From NCBI RefSeq assembly GCF_040954835.1, contig NC_090698.1:50478284-50542283 (forward strand): a stretch of DNA of 64,000 nucleotides, in the 5' to 3' direction. The DNA comes from Lepisosteus oculatus (taxonomy: Eukaryota > Chordata > Actinopteri > Semionotiformes > Lepisosteidae). Each line of letters begins with the position of its first letter. Positions within the stretch are counted from its first letter, which is position 1. Below the pieces are notes generated by a model that saw only the letters and a program-made list of their open reading frames with translations, ran no database searches and was not told where the DNA came from. The position numbers and the translations under genes were made by a program. Positions 13,829-26,724 of the stretch are shown here, piece after piece.

Positions 13829-16586
13829 AATACTGGTATTCCTTTGGTTACAATTTTGAAGTTATTTTATTTTGCAAACTGGGATTTTGAGAAAGAAGAA
13901 ACATTGTTTAATTAATTAAAATGTATCTCCTGACCCCTAAAATGTTTTCATTTCCAAATACTAATATAAAGATCTTTTTTCAGGAAAAAAAAAAGTGCTT
14001 TTGTTAATCTTATCAGAATATAAACAATTATTGGACGTTTGTTCCAAAATCCATGGTTTTATTCTTCTGCTCTGCCCAGTCTTGATTTTTGCTTCATCGT
14101 TTTAGCCTGGAGGCACACGTTTGTAATTGTTATAAACGGCAGTGGTCCTATGGAAATTCTTCAGTAGCAATGGACTCAGCTATTGCAGTGCTTAACCACA
14201 GCACACTTCCTTGTAATTTCCTCCTTTAACGAAAGTGATTTATGGGCTTCATCAGCAGATGCTGGTTCACCTTATGAGATTTTACATATCTGTCCATCCG
14301 TTCCATATTCTACTCGTTACACACAACATTTTTAAATCAACAAGGATATGATATTATTACCTATAACAAAGCTTAGCAGTACCCACTCTTACTGCACTAA
14401 AGATAACGTAGTATAATCTGCTGCAGTAAAAAATATAAAGTAAATACCTGTTTATATATACTGATAGGCATAAAAAGCCAACAAATGCTATTGATTATAC
14501 TACTCATTTGTTGCAGTCCTCTTTTAAATTTTAAATCGATGTGGATTTTTGATAAATTCAGCCGAATCTTGCTCTACTCACCCAGTATGGTATCACCAAT
14601 TGTGTAGGAATTGTAAGCAGACTTCTACAATCTACCTACTCTCAAGCCACTAGCCTTTTAAACACTCTGCATGCCTACAAGCACATGTCACAGAGAGAAC
14701 TCTGGCTAATAACCCCACCTTACCCTCAGCAGCACTGCATGGGGAATTCCAGTCACAGTCAGCTAGTGACATGGTCGAGGCTCAAAACCATTGTCAATGA
14801 ACTGCACTGGGTTGACCACCTTTACCAGCTGAACCAGTCAAGAGGCCCATTTTAGCATTTTTAATACCTTCAGGTCTAGTAAACATACTGTAGCTCTGGT
14901 TATGTGTTATGTTTTGAATTGTTAGCTTTCCAGACTGTTCCCATTAGCTCTGTGGCTCAAGCAAAAGCAAAGAAGAGTTTTCCCACTTTAATGATGACCT
15001 GTTTTATGCAGAAAAACCCCTTTGGCCAAGAAATCGAATGTAAAATTTATGGAAATATTTTTCAGATGGCCCACGTATTCTACATTTCTTTTTATGTCTT
15101 CTTTCTCATGAAACTGGGAAAAGTAACTTGCATACATTTTCATATAAAAAACTGAACATTTAATTTTAGCTTGCCTTAATTTGTCTCCAGAATATTTTCC
15201 TTTTAAGTAATGACTGTTTATAATGTACTTCTGTAAGACATTTGCATTACTGTATATGGAGCTCACTGACCAGTGCACAAGTAGATTGTATATTATAGAA
15301 GTGTTTTTTTCACTGGCGCTTTATCAAAAAATGTACTAATTTAATTTAATTAGCTTTGTTCTGTTTTCTTTTTTAGATTGGTAGGCATGTTACTGTCACT
15401 TTGACATGAATTGTACTCTTTAAATGGATATTAAAATGCACCAATTTGATTCAGTTTAGAACAAAGCTCCTACTGTATATAGCTATTAATTTTCCTGTCT
15501 GATATCACAGAAGATATATTTTGTAGAATACAATTGATTAGATATCTTATTTTTACAACTAAACTTAATAAACATTATATCACTACTGATATTCCCGTAT
15601 GTCTCCATAAACTACAATTTATATTGCTGCAATTTAAAATAATTTAATTACTGTATATGTAAAAATATTAGTGACTCTAGGAATAACAGTGAAGAATGAA
15701 CATGGTTGTTCTTTTTGAAAGCCTACATTCTACACTTTGTTTCCATACATTGGACACTACATTGTATATGTTCTGCCTTAATTAGTTAAATCTGCTTTCA
15801 CTCATGTTACTTCTTACAACTTGTGCTCCTGCAATTTTGATGAACTACACTGAGCCAAACGTTATACGTAACCTGCTGTACTGGGCTTGCTAAAGAATTT
15901 AAATATAAGTCCTCTATCCAAGCTCTACATCAGCTAGTATGAAGAACTGGATCCTAAAAAAACTTTTTAAGCTCCTAAATCTGGCACTAACCCATGAACA
16001 AAATGTTCGAAAATAACCGAGGATAGTGCAAGATTCACCTTTCGGGTCCGAAGTAACCCTGCACTAATCACCCTGAAAAAAATCAACAGACAAAACTAAT
16101 TTTAGGCATGATTAAAAACATAACATACAAAGTTGCATAGATATTGTATCAAGATCATATTGACCCAAGGCACCATACAGAATCTGTTTACTAGAATACT
16201 TGATAAATTCTAAAGCAACTAAACTTCCAAACAAGTTGATAAAGTGACTCCCAACTTAAGAAAACTCCTAATTATTATAATAGTAAGAGCAAACAGTCTC
16301 AGGTCAATCAGTTTTAAGAAAAACAACATAGAATATTTCTGAATTTATTACTTCAAATTTAAGGCAACAAATTCCATTGGACTTTCTTCCAAACCATGAG
16401 AATTTATTATATGAATCTGATAAAATAAATTCCCTCACAAAAATTCTTCTCACCGACAGTCACACTTTACACTAACTATTAAATAATATCCAGTCTAAAT
16501 TTAAAATAAAGTACCATAAATTGATAATTGCTCGCTGTATCACCTGCAAGTACACAGCCACCACCACACTCATTCAAGGCCCCTAA

Positions 16587-17213
16587 GGACAATTCCGGAT
16601 CACCCAGACAGCATCTTGTACCTCCAGCAACCTTATTTATTGTATCTCTTGCAGTAAATGCCCAGCCATCTACATTGGAGAAACAGGAAGGAGACTCGGA
16701 GACCGCTTCAGAGAACACATCAGGGCTGTGAAGATTAAAGATCTCTCCAAGCCCATTGTTTCTCATTTCACCTCTGACAGCCACGACCACTCTAATCTCT
16801 CCGTCTGTGTTCTCAAAGACGGTTTTCCGAACTCATACATCAGAAAGACCACCGAAACTAAAATTATTCTGCAGCTAGGATCACACATTCTCCCTTCCCT
16901 TAATGGCAGACTACTGTTCTTTTAAATTTTCTCCATTCATTGGAAGTTTCATTTCACACCTCTCTGCACCCATTCTGACTTCACACCTCTTGATTGGCCT
17001 CTCTTTCTGTCCCCTGCTCCCGCCTCTCACTCCTCCTCCCTCCCAACCTTTGTTCTCCCGCTACTTTACCTTTGCCTACTGCCCTGTCTCTCTCACACCT
17101 GAAGATGGCTCCACGGCCGAAACGTTGTGTTCTCTTTCTTCTTTTTTTCAGCATGGAATAAACCTATTACTTGTTCCTTTGCAGCGTACGCATGCTGACG
17201 CAGCTACCCACAT
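16587..17213 (+). mobile_element. Penelope-like retroelement, 3' part with GIY-YIG endonuclease domain
   Basis: An open frame of 113 codons (16587-16925, ended by TAA) encodes a GIY-YIG-type domain. It reads LIYCISCSKCPAIYIGETGR, then RLGDRFREHIRAVK and KPIVSHFTSDSHDHSNLSVC. The xIY...YIGETGR pattern and the cysteine pair CxxC fit the C-terminal endonuclease of Penelope-like elements. The reverse transcriptase part is absent upstream: an in-frame stop lies at 16584, and I found no RT motifs before it. The 3' end (about 17080-17213) carries CACACCTGAAGATGGCTCC, AATAAACCTATTACTTG and GCTGACGCAGCTACCC, shared with copies at 38494 and 48432-48640. Confidence 0.82.
17099..17123 (+). ncRNA. Hammerhead-ribozyme-like core in the Penelope 3' end, copy 1
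   Basis: CTGAAGA, then a possible GGC/GCC stem, then GAAAC. This is the order of the conserved hammerhead core (CUGANGA - helix II - GAAA). One unpaired T sits before the stem, and helices I and III are not obvious by eye. Penelope-like elements are known to carry hammerhead motifs. Activity is not established. Confidence 0.4.
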
Positions 17214-18474
17214 AAATTGATAACTATACAATATATACAATATATCCTGTATACAGTATATATTATTAGACATCAGGTAAAAAATAATAAGAGGCCAGGA
17301 GCATCTTCACAGACAAACTTAAATATGACCGCTGTTGCAGTAAAGGTCCTGTAATAGCAATCAGCCTACAGTATATTGGCCCAGTTTCTGCAATTACCTG
17401 TAGATGGTCAGTAACCTTGTATACTGAGGTTACTGACAAGCTAATAGTTGTTACTGAGCTTGTTGTTGAGATGCTGTTAGTGGATATCTTTTGGCAAACA
17501 ATAAAAAAACAAGCTCTACTTTAAGAAAATAAATCAATTATAGTAATGCTCTTTTTGTGTTGATCTTTTACATTTGTGACCTTTCACAAGACATCTCCTG
17601 TTCTGCATGATAAACAGTCTTTATTCTAATGCTATTAAGCTTTTGCTTTGATTAGTTCTCCAACAAGACTTATTTTGGTATTTCAGCATTACAGCAAGTA
17701 GAAGACATCTGGAATTTTAAGAGTGATATAATATCAAAACTGATAGGTAAGCAACAGCATGAAGCCAAACGTTTGTAGATGTATAAAATATTGAAGTGAC
17801 CACGGTCTCCAGCAATATTTTATTAAACAATTAAAAAAATAAGTTTGTCTTCACCTGGATACTCATTTACCTAATAGATGAAGTTATGAATAGCCTTGGT
17901 TAAGAAACTCTTTAATTGATTGGAACATCTGAAAGAAGATGCACAGAGCCAAACACATGCTTATTTACTGCAGACAGGTTGTTCGTTAAGGACAGGATCT
18001 TAAGCTGTTTTCCAGTACAAAGGATCATTGAGCTGTTGCGACTAAATCGCTTATTAACATACTGTATAGTGCTCTTTCTGTGCTTAACACTACAAAATGC
18101 AATTCATCATTTGACTGTCCAGCTTTTTCTGAATAAATCTACACCAATAGAAAAAATTACTATATGTAAGCATGTGGTCTGCATCTAATGACCTTCAGGA
18201 CTGTTAATGGCACTAGATGTATTCGTATTGCAGTATTTACTACATTAGCGTCTCTCACGAAAACAAAACATCCATGCATCTTGAAAGTATAGAAAAGCAC
18301 CAGATTGTCCATGATGCTACATAAATTGGATAATATCAGTATAAGAAATTATCTTTTTCAGAACCATTTTTAGTTTCAGATCACATGTAACAGATCTAGG
18401 AAGTAAATTTGGCTGTACCTTCGACTTTCAAGTATTGTTCTAAAATACATTATCATGCTAAAAATATGACTTTA

Positions 18475-18514
18475 ATAGTTATGTTTAATATTTTATAGTT
18501 ATGTTTAATATTGC
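18475..18514. repeat. Two-copy 20-base direct repeat
   Basis: ATAGTTATGTTTAATATTTT at 18475-18494 is followed directly by a second copy that differs only at its last bases. A simple local duplication in the CHSY3 intron. Confidence 0.8.
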
Positions 18515-20342
18515 AAATATTCAGCCATTCATACAGCAGACAAAGGCAAGACCCATATAACGAAACTGTGCTTAACCATTTTTTGCTGTACACATGGAAA
18601 GCAATTTCATACTGGGCTGAACTGAAATGTCTAGATCCAGATCTAATCTAAGAAACATCTTATCTGCATCTTATTGAATCATGTTGCCAATATTACTCCT
18701 CTAATTCGTAATTCACAATTCACAACGTTTACTTCTGCTGTAATTTCTAAATGTGCCCTTCAAATTGCAGAGCCATGTAACAATTCTCTATACAACATTT
18801 TGTGAAAAATTCACTCTTCCCACGTTGTACAGTAGTTCTGCTGCACAAGTGTATAGGGCCTAATTATGTCAATATTTCACCCACCCACCAATCACAAATT
18901 CCAAAGGACAATAGTGGGTGTCAGGTTGTTACTGGGTAAACGACTGGTCAATTGGCCTCCTATTGTTTGTAATCTTTCTAAGAAGCGTCTGGCTTCTGAC
19001 AAGAAATGCCAACAAGTGTTAGGATTGTGATCAGTAGGAGGGCTGCAGTTCTCTACTTAATCTGGTTCTTGGACTGCAGCTCCTTTCCATCTGTCTCTTT
19101 TTCCTTTTAATAAGTGTCGTATTTTTATGTGGAAGCTAGGTCAGCCATGGACTGTAAGAAACACGAAATGCAATACAGCTACCAGATTAGAAGATTACGA
19201 CAATACAAATTCATACAAGCGTTTCTCTTTCTGACATACCATACCATGCTCCAGTAAATTTCTATTTTTAGCTGTTCCAACTGTAGAAATATACTGAAAT
19301 GAACATGGTGCTAAACGAGCACAGCATCTTCTGCAGAGAGTGAAAAGTGTTTCTGCCCATCAGCAGATTTGTGATGAAGAGAAACACATCAGTACAGTGA
19401 CTGGGTGTTTCATGGTTTTACAAACGTACATATGAGTAACTAAATATTTAATATGAAATTACAGCTATGGGTGAATTTTAAGATAAATGGCATATCACTG
19501 TGTTTGTTCTGTAAGTTTTTTGTATAACTAATTGATTTTAGATATTAAGACCTACAAAAGCAGAAAATATCACATATGTTTATGTCACCCATTTGATCCT
19601 TTACATAATGTTTTTTTCAATTAAATATTACTCAAATGTATATAAAATATCTAAATTTGGTGAGACTTAAAGGTCTGAGATGAAAAATAAAATGCAGTCT
19701 CATCAGAATCGAGCATTTGGATTTAAATGCAATTACTAGATTAAATCCCTCTTTAACAGAATGTGTCTATAGAAATTGAATGTTATGGGAGGTAACCTAA
19801 CTGTAATCTCTGAATTTGATAAATATATAATTTCTTTGTAATCCCTTTAAGATCTCTTTGTGATGCTTCCCATTCTGCATATCCTCAGTGAATAGACTGT
19901 AGAATATCAGAAGAAGAATTTCACCATTAAAATTAATGTATACCGTAAATTATTTACATTCCATTAACATACAGTACTTTACATATTAAAATGATGCTTT
20001 GAAAGAAACTATGTCTAGAAAGCAATTATGATCTTCCTTAGAATTTGTAAGGTTTCACTAGTTTAAATAATTGAATAGGTAAGTGGATTAGATGAAGTAC
20101 AGTGGCTAGGGTTCATTCTTCAGTGCTATAGAATGACTAAAGTCATTCATGAGGTTTTTCTTTTTAGGCAGTTCTGCACTTTTATTTGATGCCCTCTGAA
20201 AAATAATAACACATCTAATCAAACAATTGCAAAAGAGAATACATTTTACTATGTGTAACCAAGTGATGAATGCTAACAGTACTGAATTTCTCCAATAAGA
20301 TTTTTTTTTCTTTTTACTTGACAATTGTTATAGTCTTCTTAT

Positions 20343-20429
20343 TTATTGTTATTGTCATCCTGTAAAGCGCTTTGAGAAGCCACCTTTAAAGGCGCTATAT
20401 AAAATAAAGTTTATTATTATTGTTATTAT
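20343..20429 (+). repeat. SINE/LINE 3' tail fragment ending in ATT repeats
   Basis: Contains TGTAAAGCGCTTTGAGAAGC, GGCGCTATATAAAATAAAGT and a run of TTATTATTATTG. Similar GCTTTGAG...CTATATAAG...(ATT)n ends occur at 47222-47378, 48305-48415 and 49735-49832. Confidence 0.65.
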
Positions 20430-23400
20430 AATGGGCGTTCTTAGGAAACAGTTTGAAATGAGATTATCGATATGTGTGACCAGTCATGAAAATAAAAGTA
20501 AAATGCAAATGTGCTAATGTATTTGAACTGTCACATAAAGTCTGGCTACAACCCATGATGAATTAAAGAAAGCTGTTTCTAACAATAGATGGTTCTTGAG
20601 GCTACAACAGTCGTGCAGCTGTTTATTTTGCTATCTGATATACAGCTCTCCAACTGACAATATTTACATTGATGGATTTGATATTTCCCTATACTTCAAT
20701 AAAGAAACATATTTCAATTCTATACCAAAATACTTTTGTCCAACAGAGAAGTCAGCACTATCAATTACATTCAGTATTCTGTATCACGCCGGAAATATCA
20801 TGAAAGCATTGGAGGGAGGCAATGACACTTAAAAGCTAAAGAAGAGCTTCTAACTTAGCAGCTATTAAAGTAACAATTATCACCCCTTGTGCATCTATGG
20901 TAATATGTGGTACAATGCTAGGCCAAAAAAAACAATAAAATGCATATAATTTCTTCCTTAAATTACTTGAGATAATTGCTCAGCTCTCCAAAGGCACTTT
21001 CTTTTGTCCTTCTGCAGTAATATTCACATAACAAAAGACCTCATTAGGCCTCTGCCATACCAGCAACAGAGGCAGGCTAAAATTAAATTGGACTGCTCGA
21101 AAGAATAATTTTAAAATTAAGATTGTTTTTATTAATACAGAGTTAGGTTTCTGAATTGCCCTTGCATGCATCTTTAAAACAAAATAAAAAAAAACCTCCA
21201 AAGCACAATTAAAATACCTTCATTCACATGCTCTGTTTTTAGCGTTGTAACATCATCCACGAGAGAAATACAGCATGTCGGACAGTGGACTGGGCTTAAC
21301 TTTAATTGAACGTTTTATTTTTCTATAAGATATCCCATACTTTGGAAAGTTATACTTTGTTAAAGTTAGAGATAGGAATATGGTGACATTTAGGAACAGT
21401 CCCTTAGATCAGTACATGCCATAGTTGTATGTACCATTTTCTGTGTTTATTTAATAAAGTTTGTCTGAATCACTTCACTGAAAATACAGAAGCCCTATGA
21501 AGTGGATCCATGCATGCAGGCAGGTGGGAGTAAGGCGTTTTCATGGGTGATTAGTACCAAAATGAGAACGTGGGCTTTCAGGCAACTGTGATTTGTTTCT
21601 TATGCTTTAGGTGTGAGTGGAGGAGTGAAAATGGTGATCACAGTTTCCTTGATTATGAAGGCCTCAATATACAATATACAGTAAGTCACCTTGAGTAAGC
21701 TCTTTAACTCCAATTGTTTCAGTCCACCCAGATGTATATATGGGGACCAGCATTTCTGAGGGTTATCCCTGCGATTGAACAGTGTCAAATTCGGATGGGA
21801 TGGGGAAGGGGAATCAGGTACTCTCTTTTGGTTTTGGTCATCATCACAGAATCCAGGATATGCTCTGGCCCAATGACCCACTGTGGCTCAGATCTGGAAA
21901 TCACCTTGTTACTGTAAAAAGTTACAGTATGTATTTTGTCTGCTTTTAAGTTTCTATATTTTCCCCCTTTTTTGTTATTTAGCGCATTGACACTTCATAA
22001 AAGGCCACTGTTGATTTTTAAAAATAATAAAAAAACAACAATTATCATGATTTCTATAATTTTTAAACTCTTTGATTGAAATCATTTGGAGCAGTGTTAA
22101 TTGGTAAATTAATAGGAATGAAAATCTGTAAACTTTTAAAAAAATAATTGTAGTATGAAATGTTTCCTATCAACAAACACACTAAATAATCTGTGAAATG
22201 CTAAGACCACATCATTTAGAGTATAAAGAAGTTTATTTTGGGGGAAATAAGTTGTTTCCAGTATTGTTTTGTTTAGAGATGTCTCATGTTGCTGGATATT
22301 AAATTCTGTTTTTTACAAGGTGCTGTTTTGAAAGTTCTGCTCAATATATCTTTAACCCAGGTGTAAAAGGGTTGAGGAAAAGACATCATACAGATACAGA
22401 TAATAATCTGGAGGTTTAGCACAGCAAAGATTCAATGTTACTATTAGCATCATGATTCACACAGCATTCCACAGGAGCCTGAATTAAAACACTATTGTTG
22501 CTTATTATGTTCATGGCACTAATGTTCAATTTTCTTTTCCATAAATCAGGCAATCAGATTTCCTTTTTATTCTCAGCCTCAATAAAAGCGAATAAATAGG
22601 AATGCATTTCACAAACCCTGTCGTTTTTAAAACCCTGAAATACAAATTAGTGTTTATTAAGTTCCATTTTAGAAGACATGCTGCAAATGTTTTGGTATTT
22701 TTATCCTTGAAGGATAACACTCATGGCAACTGAACTACATGGCAAATTAAAATAAAAACTCTTAGTCTAGCCTGTTCTGTACTCATCAAAGAAGGAATAA
22801 CTTGACTTCAAAATACATGCTTATTTGCAGTGGAATATGTGTATACTGTTTTCTTTGTCTGAAAGGCAAATTAATATTGTAAATCAACACTAGTTTGCCA
22901 CAAAACTACAGACATATCTTTCTCATTTAAAACACTTTTCTAACATCATATCTGAAAAACAGTTTTAATTTCAACAGTTATAAAGCTGCATGAGAGTAAT
23001 TAACAGCCTTTGAAAGCACCTTTGCCAGGATCTATGGAGTGGTAGATAAGTACCATTCAGGACTACCTGTGGGTTTTGCCTCACACAAAAGCAGAATGGT
23101 GGTACTTCGAAATGGAAATGATTTGGGAAAACAGTTTGCTTCCATTATTTAAATCTGGAATCTTTGACACCTACCCGTGCTGTGCAAACATTACAGGATT
23201 AAAACTCATACTGTTATGTTAATTATACAGAAAAAAAAATATATTTTAGAATTTTCCATTTTGAGAGAATTTAATTATAGTGTATAATGACTTTTAAGTA
23301 TATTCCAACAGTAACCTAATGTAGCTTAATGCATGAAATTACATTTTACTTATGCAAAAGAGCCAACAAATAGTGCAGATGTTTGCAGTGCAATAATGGG

Positions 23401-26368
23401 TTGAGAGAATCATGTTACACTCAAAGATGGGTTCAGCCAGCAAAGCTTTCATTTCAAATGGACAGAAATGCTTTATGAAAACCAGGTGCATTGAGCTGAA
23501 AACAAATTATACCCCTTCCAATCACTATACAGTACATGAATGACTGTCTATGACCTATCCCTGTGAAAGCATCCTAGTAAACCAGCTTCCTGGGATTGCC
23601 TAAAACCGATTCAGTAATCAGTATGGAAGGACACCCCCCAGACCAGTACTACAGATCTCTTACATAAAATATGTACACTGAATGTTGTCTTGAATAAAGT
23701 ATGAACTCCACATGCATTTTGCCTTGGTCTCCAAGAGTGGACATGTATTTACGCATCTCTCTACACCAAAGCCTGAATTAAAAAAAAGAGAAATAACTGT
23801 ACTACTGCGCTAGCACAAAGCCCTCTGGAGTATTGTGTTCTGCTCTGGTCACCACAAACACACATCAGCGCTGAAAGCAGTCCAAAGAAAGTGCAATGAC
23901 ACAAGGACTGAAACCAATTTCATTGAAAACAACAGGATTAGGTACATGTACACATTTAAATAAAAACTACCCACCATTAGCATACCCACCATTTGCAATT
24001 TGTGACAAAATACTTGAAGGTCACAGCTTATTTGACAGTTTACTGTACTTCCTCTGGTCCAATAGGTATTCAAGTATTTGGTTTGCAAATAGAAATTCAC
24101 AAGCGAGATTTACATTTGTGGTTTTGTTTTAATCCAGGTTTTAGAGGAGATTGATATTTTGTTTGTTTGACTTTTGCTGATACTCAACACAGAGACCAAG
24201 GCAAAAAGCCCATTCAAGACAGAGCCTCAATTGCTGTCTTCAATTATTAAGCAATTAACAACAGCCATTGGGTTAAATGATCTGTGTTCATAAGTTTTCT
24301 TGTGCTCTGTATAGTGGTCTTCTAAACTGTTTTGGTCACAACAAACAATGTTATTTACTATGATTTTGAGTCATTACTATTTATTCATCTTTCTGTGATG
24401 TATTTCAATGGTTAAAACAGTGCAAATTTATACTGAAAAACTGCAAATCTTCTAGAACAGCTATTAAAAAACTGTTTTTAAATCTTAACTAAAGCAGGAT
24501 TTGAAAGAAAGTCTGCCCTGTGGTATTGCTGTTGCCATACCCCAGTGTGTTGAGAGGAAGGTGATCCCGGCTGAATACAGATCATTAATACCATCTGGTA
24601 AAATTATTCAAAAAGGAAGCCTTGACAAAAAATATGCACAGAGCTCCAGCAGAGAGCCAAGCTTCAGCTTCCCTGTAAATGCTATTCCAACGTGAATTAC
24701 ACAACAGGAGTTGAGTTTTAAGCACATGGTATTTGGCAATGCTATTAACTTTATCGCAGAATTTCTTTGTACTAGATCCCTACCCCCAGAAAAATGACTA
24801 TATGAAAACCAGTCTAAAAAAAAATGTTCGCTCAGTCTCCAAAAGAAAGTATTTTCTTCTTTGTGACCTTTCAGCCCAAATACCTGCTGGAAGGTTTAGA
24901 CAGACTATTGGAGGTCTTAAACACCAGTGATCTTTTAAATTCTTTCAAGTCAACAAACTGCAGTTACAAATAAACACTGCATTCATCTGTAATGGCATGG
25001 AGAGGGATGCAGTAAAGAAGAATGATAGCTGTCTTTCCAACATGCACAGCCAGACAGAATTGATAAATGGGAGCTTAATCAAATTAAATATCCTACAGTA
25101 AAAGATTGTATGTACATCACATAAATATTTCCAACATTCTGCCAGCATTTAACAACATCCAAAAGGCAGTAAATTTACTGTAACTGTTTCCCATCAAGAA
25201 AAAAAATCAGAAACATCACACGACCTTCCAGCTATTAATATGTACCCTGTCTATCACATTCCTCCTACACAAACTAAAGTTGTTGTTTTTTTCTGCACGG
25301 GATAAAAACCGTAAACAAAGTAACTCACGCTGGCTTCATGTTAAGGGAAATGACAACATGCAAGCATTTTCACAAGCACTAGATTTCAGACCCGTTCCCT
25401 CCTTCCTAGTATTAGTAATAATTATTGTGAGAGATGAATCCTGCTTTCAAAGGGCACAAACGTGGTATTTTCTGTGGTATCAAAAGGATTTTGTTATATT
25501 ATGTCTGCATTACCTGTTCAGATTTTTTATATATACGCATACACGTCCTTTTCAAATCAGCTCAGAAATTCAGGTAGTATAGCAGCAACTAAATAAGGAT
25601 TTATCTCAAAAGCTATCGGGGGAGTTACAAATGTGCTGCATTTGCAGATGAACAGCTTGAATAAAGTGTGGTTTCTATCACAAAACAACTGCTGATGATT
25701 GATATGAGCAGGAAAATAAGATACTTCTTAATTAGATGGCCTTAACATTTTGTGGAAGTTACAGCTAGAAAACCATCTAGCATCTAGATGTGTGGTTTAA
25801 TGTCTGTGTTGTAAGAAATAGTTGAACCATTAAATATATGTAAAATATACCAACATGCTTTTGACTAAAGACTGTCTTACATTACAAAAAATAAAAAAAA
25901 GTTCTAGCAAATATCAGTTCAATGCATGGAAGGTAAATGTAATGCCTTTACAATAAACATGATCTGCTTTCAAAGAGTAATATTTCTAATTGTAAAATAA
26001 CTGTTAACTGTACAAACATCAGCAGTGTTGTAGAAAACATGGTCATCACTTGGCCAATCGTGTATCTTCTTAAATCAGATGAGACCTGAAATCAGGGAAC
26101 ATACTGTAAAAAGCACTTGTTATCCAAACTGTTAATGTGATGAAAAGCCAGTTTAGATATCATCAATGTTCTTCTAGGACTATGAGCTGATGCAGTATGT
26201 TTTCCAGGAAACAGCTATAAATAGGAAAGAAGTCACATTCAGGAAGAGGTAGCAACCGCAAACATTATGTGTAGGTTTCGTATTAAGTGTGTACTTTACT
26301 TCATACCATGAAAAGAAACAGGTGCACATATTTAGGTTACATACTGTATCTACAGTAGATAATACAGA

Positions 26369-26724
26369 CAGCATGGTATCCAATGGTTAGCACTGCTGCC
26401 TCACAGCACTGGGCCCTGGGTTCAATTCTGGACCTGGGGTATTATCTTCGTGAAGTTTGTATGTTCTCCCTATGTTCATGTGGGTTTTTGCTGGGTGTTT
26501 TGGTTTCTTCCAACCCAGACCTCCAAGATTAAAGACTTTTTGGTAGAATACCAGGCTTCTGGGAAAAACAGCCCTAGTGTGACCGTGTGCATGTCTGTGT
26601 ATGCCCTGTGTCCTCTCCAGCATGTACTGTATCCTGCCTTTTGCCCATTACTTGCTGGGAGGGGCTCAGGCTGCCCCACAACCCTTTACTGGAAGTAGCA
26701 GTTAGAAAATGGATGAATGGATGT
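26369..26724 (+). mobile_element. tRNA-headed dispersed repeat, near full length
   Basis: The head has GGTTAGCACTGCTGCCTCAC and B-box-like GGTTCAATTCT (26419-26429). The middle has GAAGTTTGTATGTTCTCCCT, and the end has TTGCTGGGAGGGGCTCAGGC and AAAATGGATGAATGGATG. This is a very widespread fish repeat whose 3' end decays into GGATGGATGG. Partial copies occur at 47757-47874, 52491-52766 and 62545-62706. Confidence 0.75.

Noticed and set aside
14030..14290. Possible conserved noncoding element
   Set aside because: The sequence looks less repetitive than its surroundings, but conservation cannot be judged from one genome.
16479..16790. 103-codon minus-strand open frame
   Set aside because: Antisense to the Penelope GIY-YIG frame; no similarity recognised.
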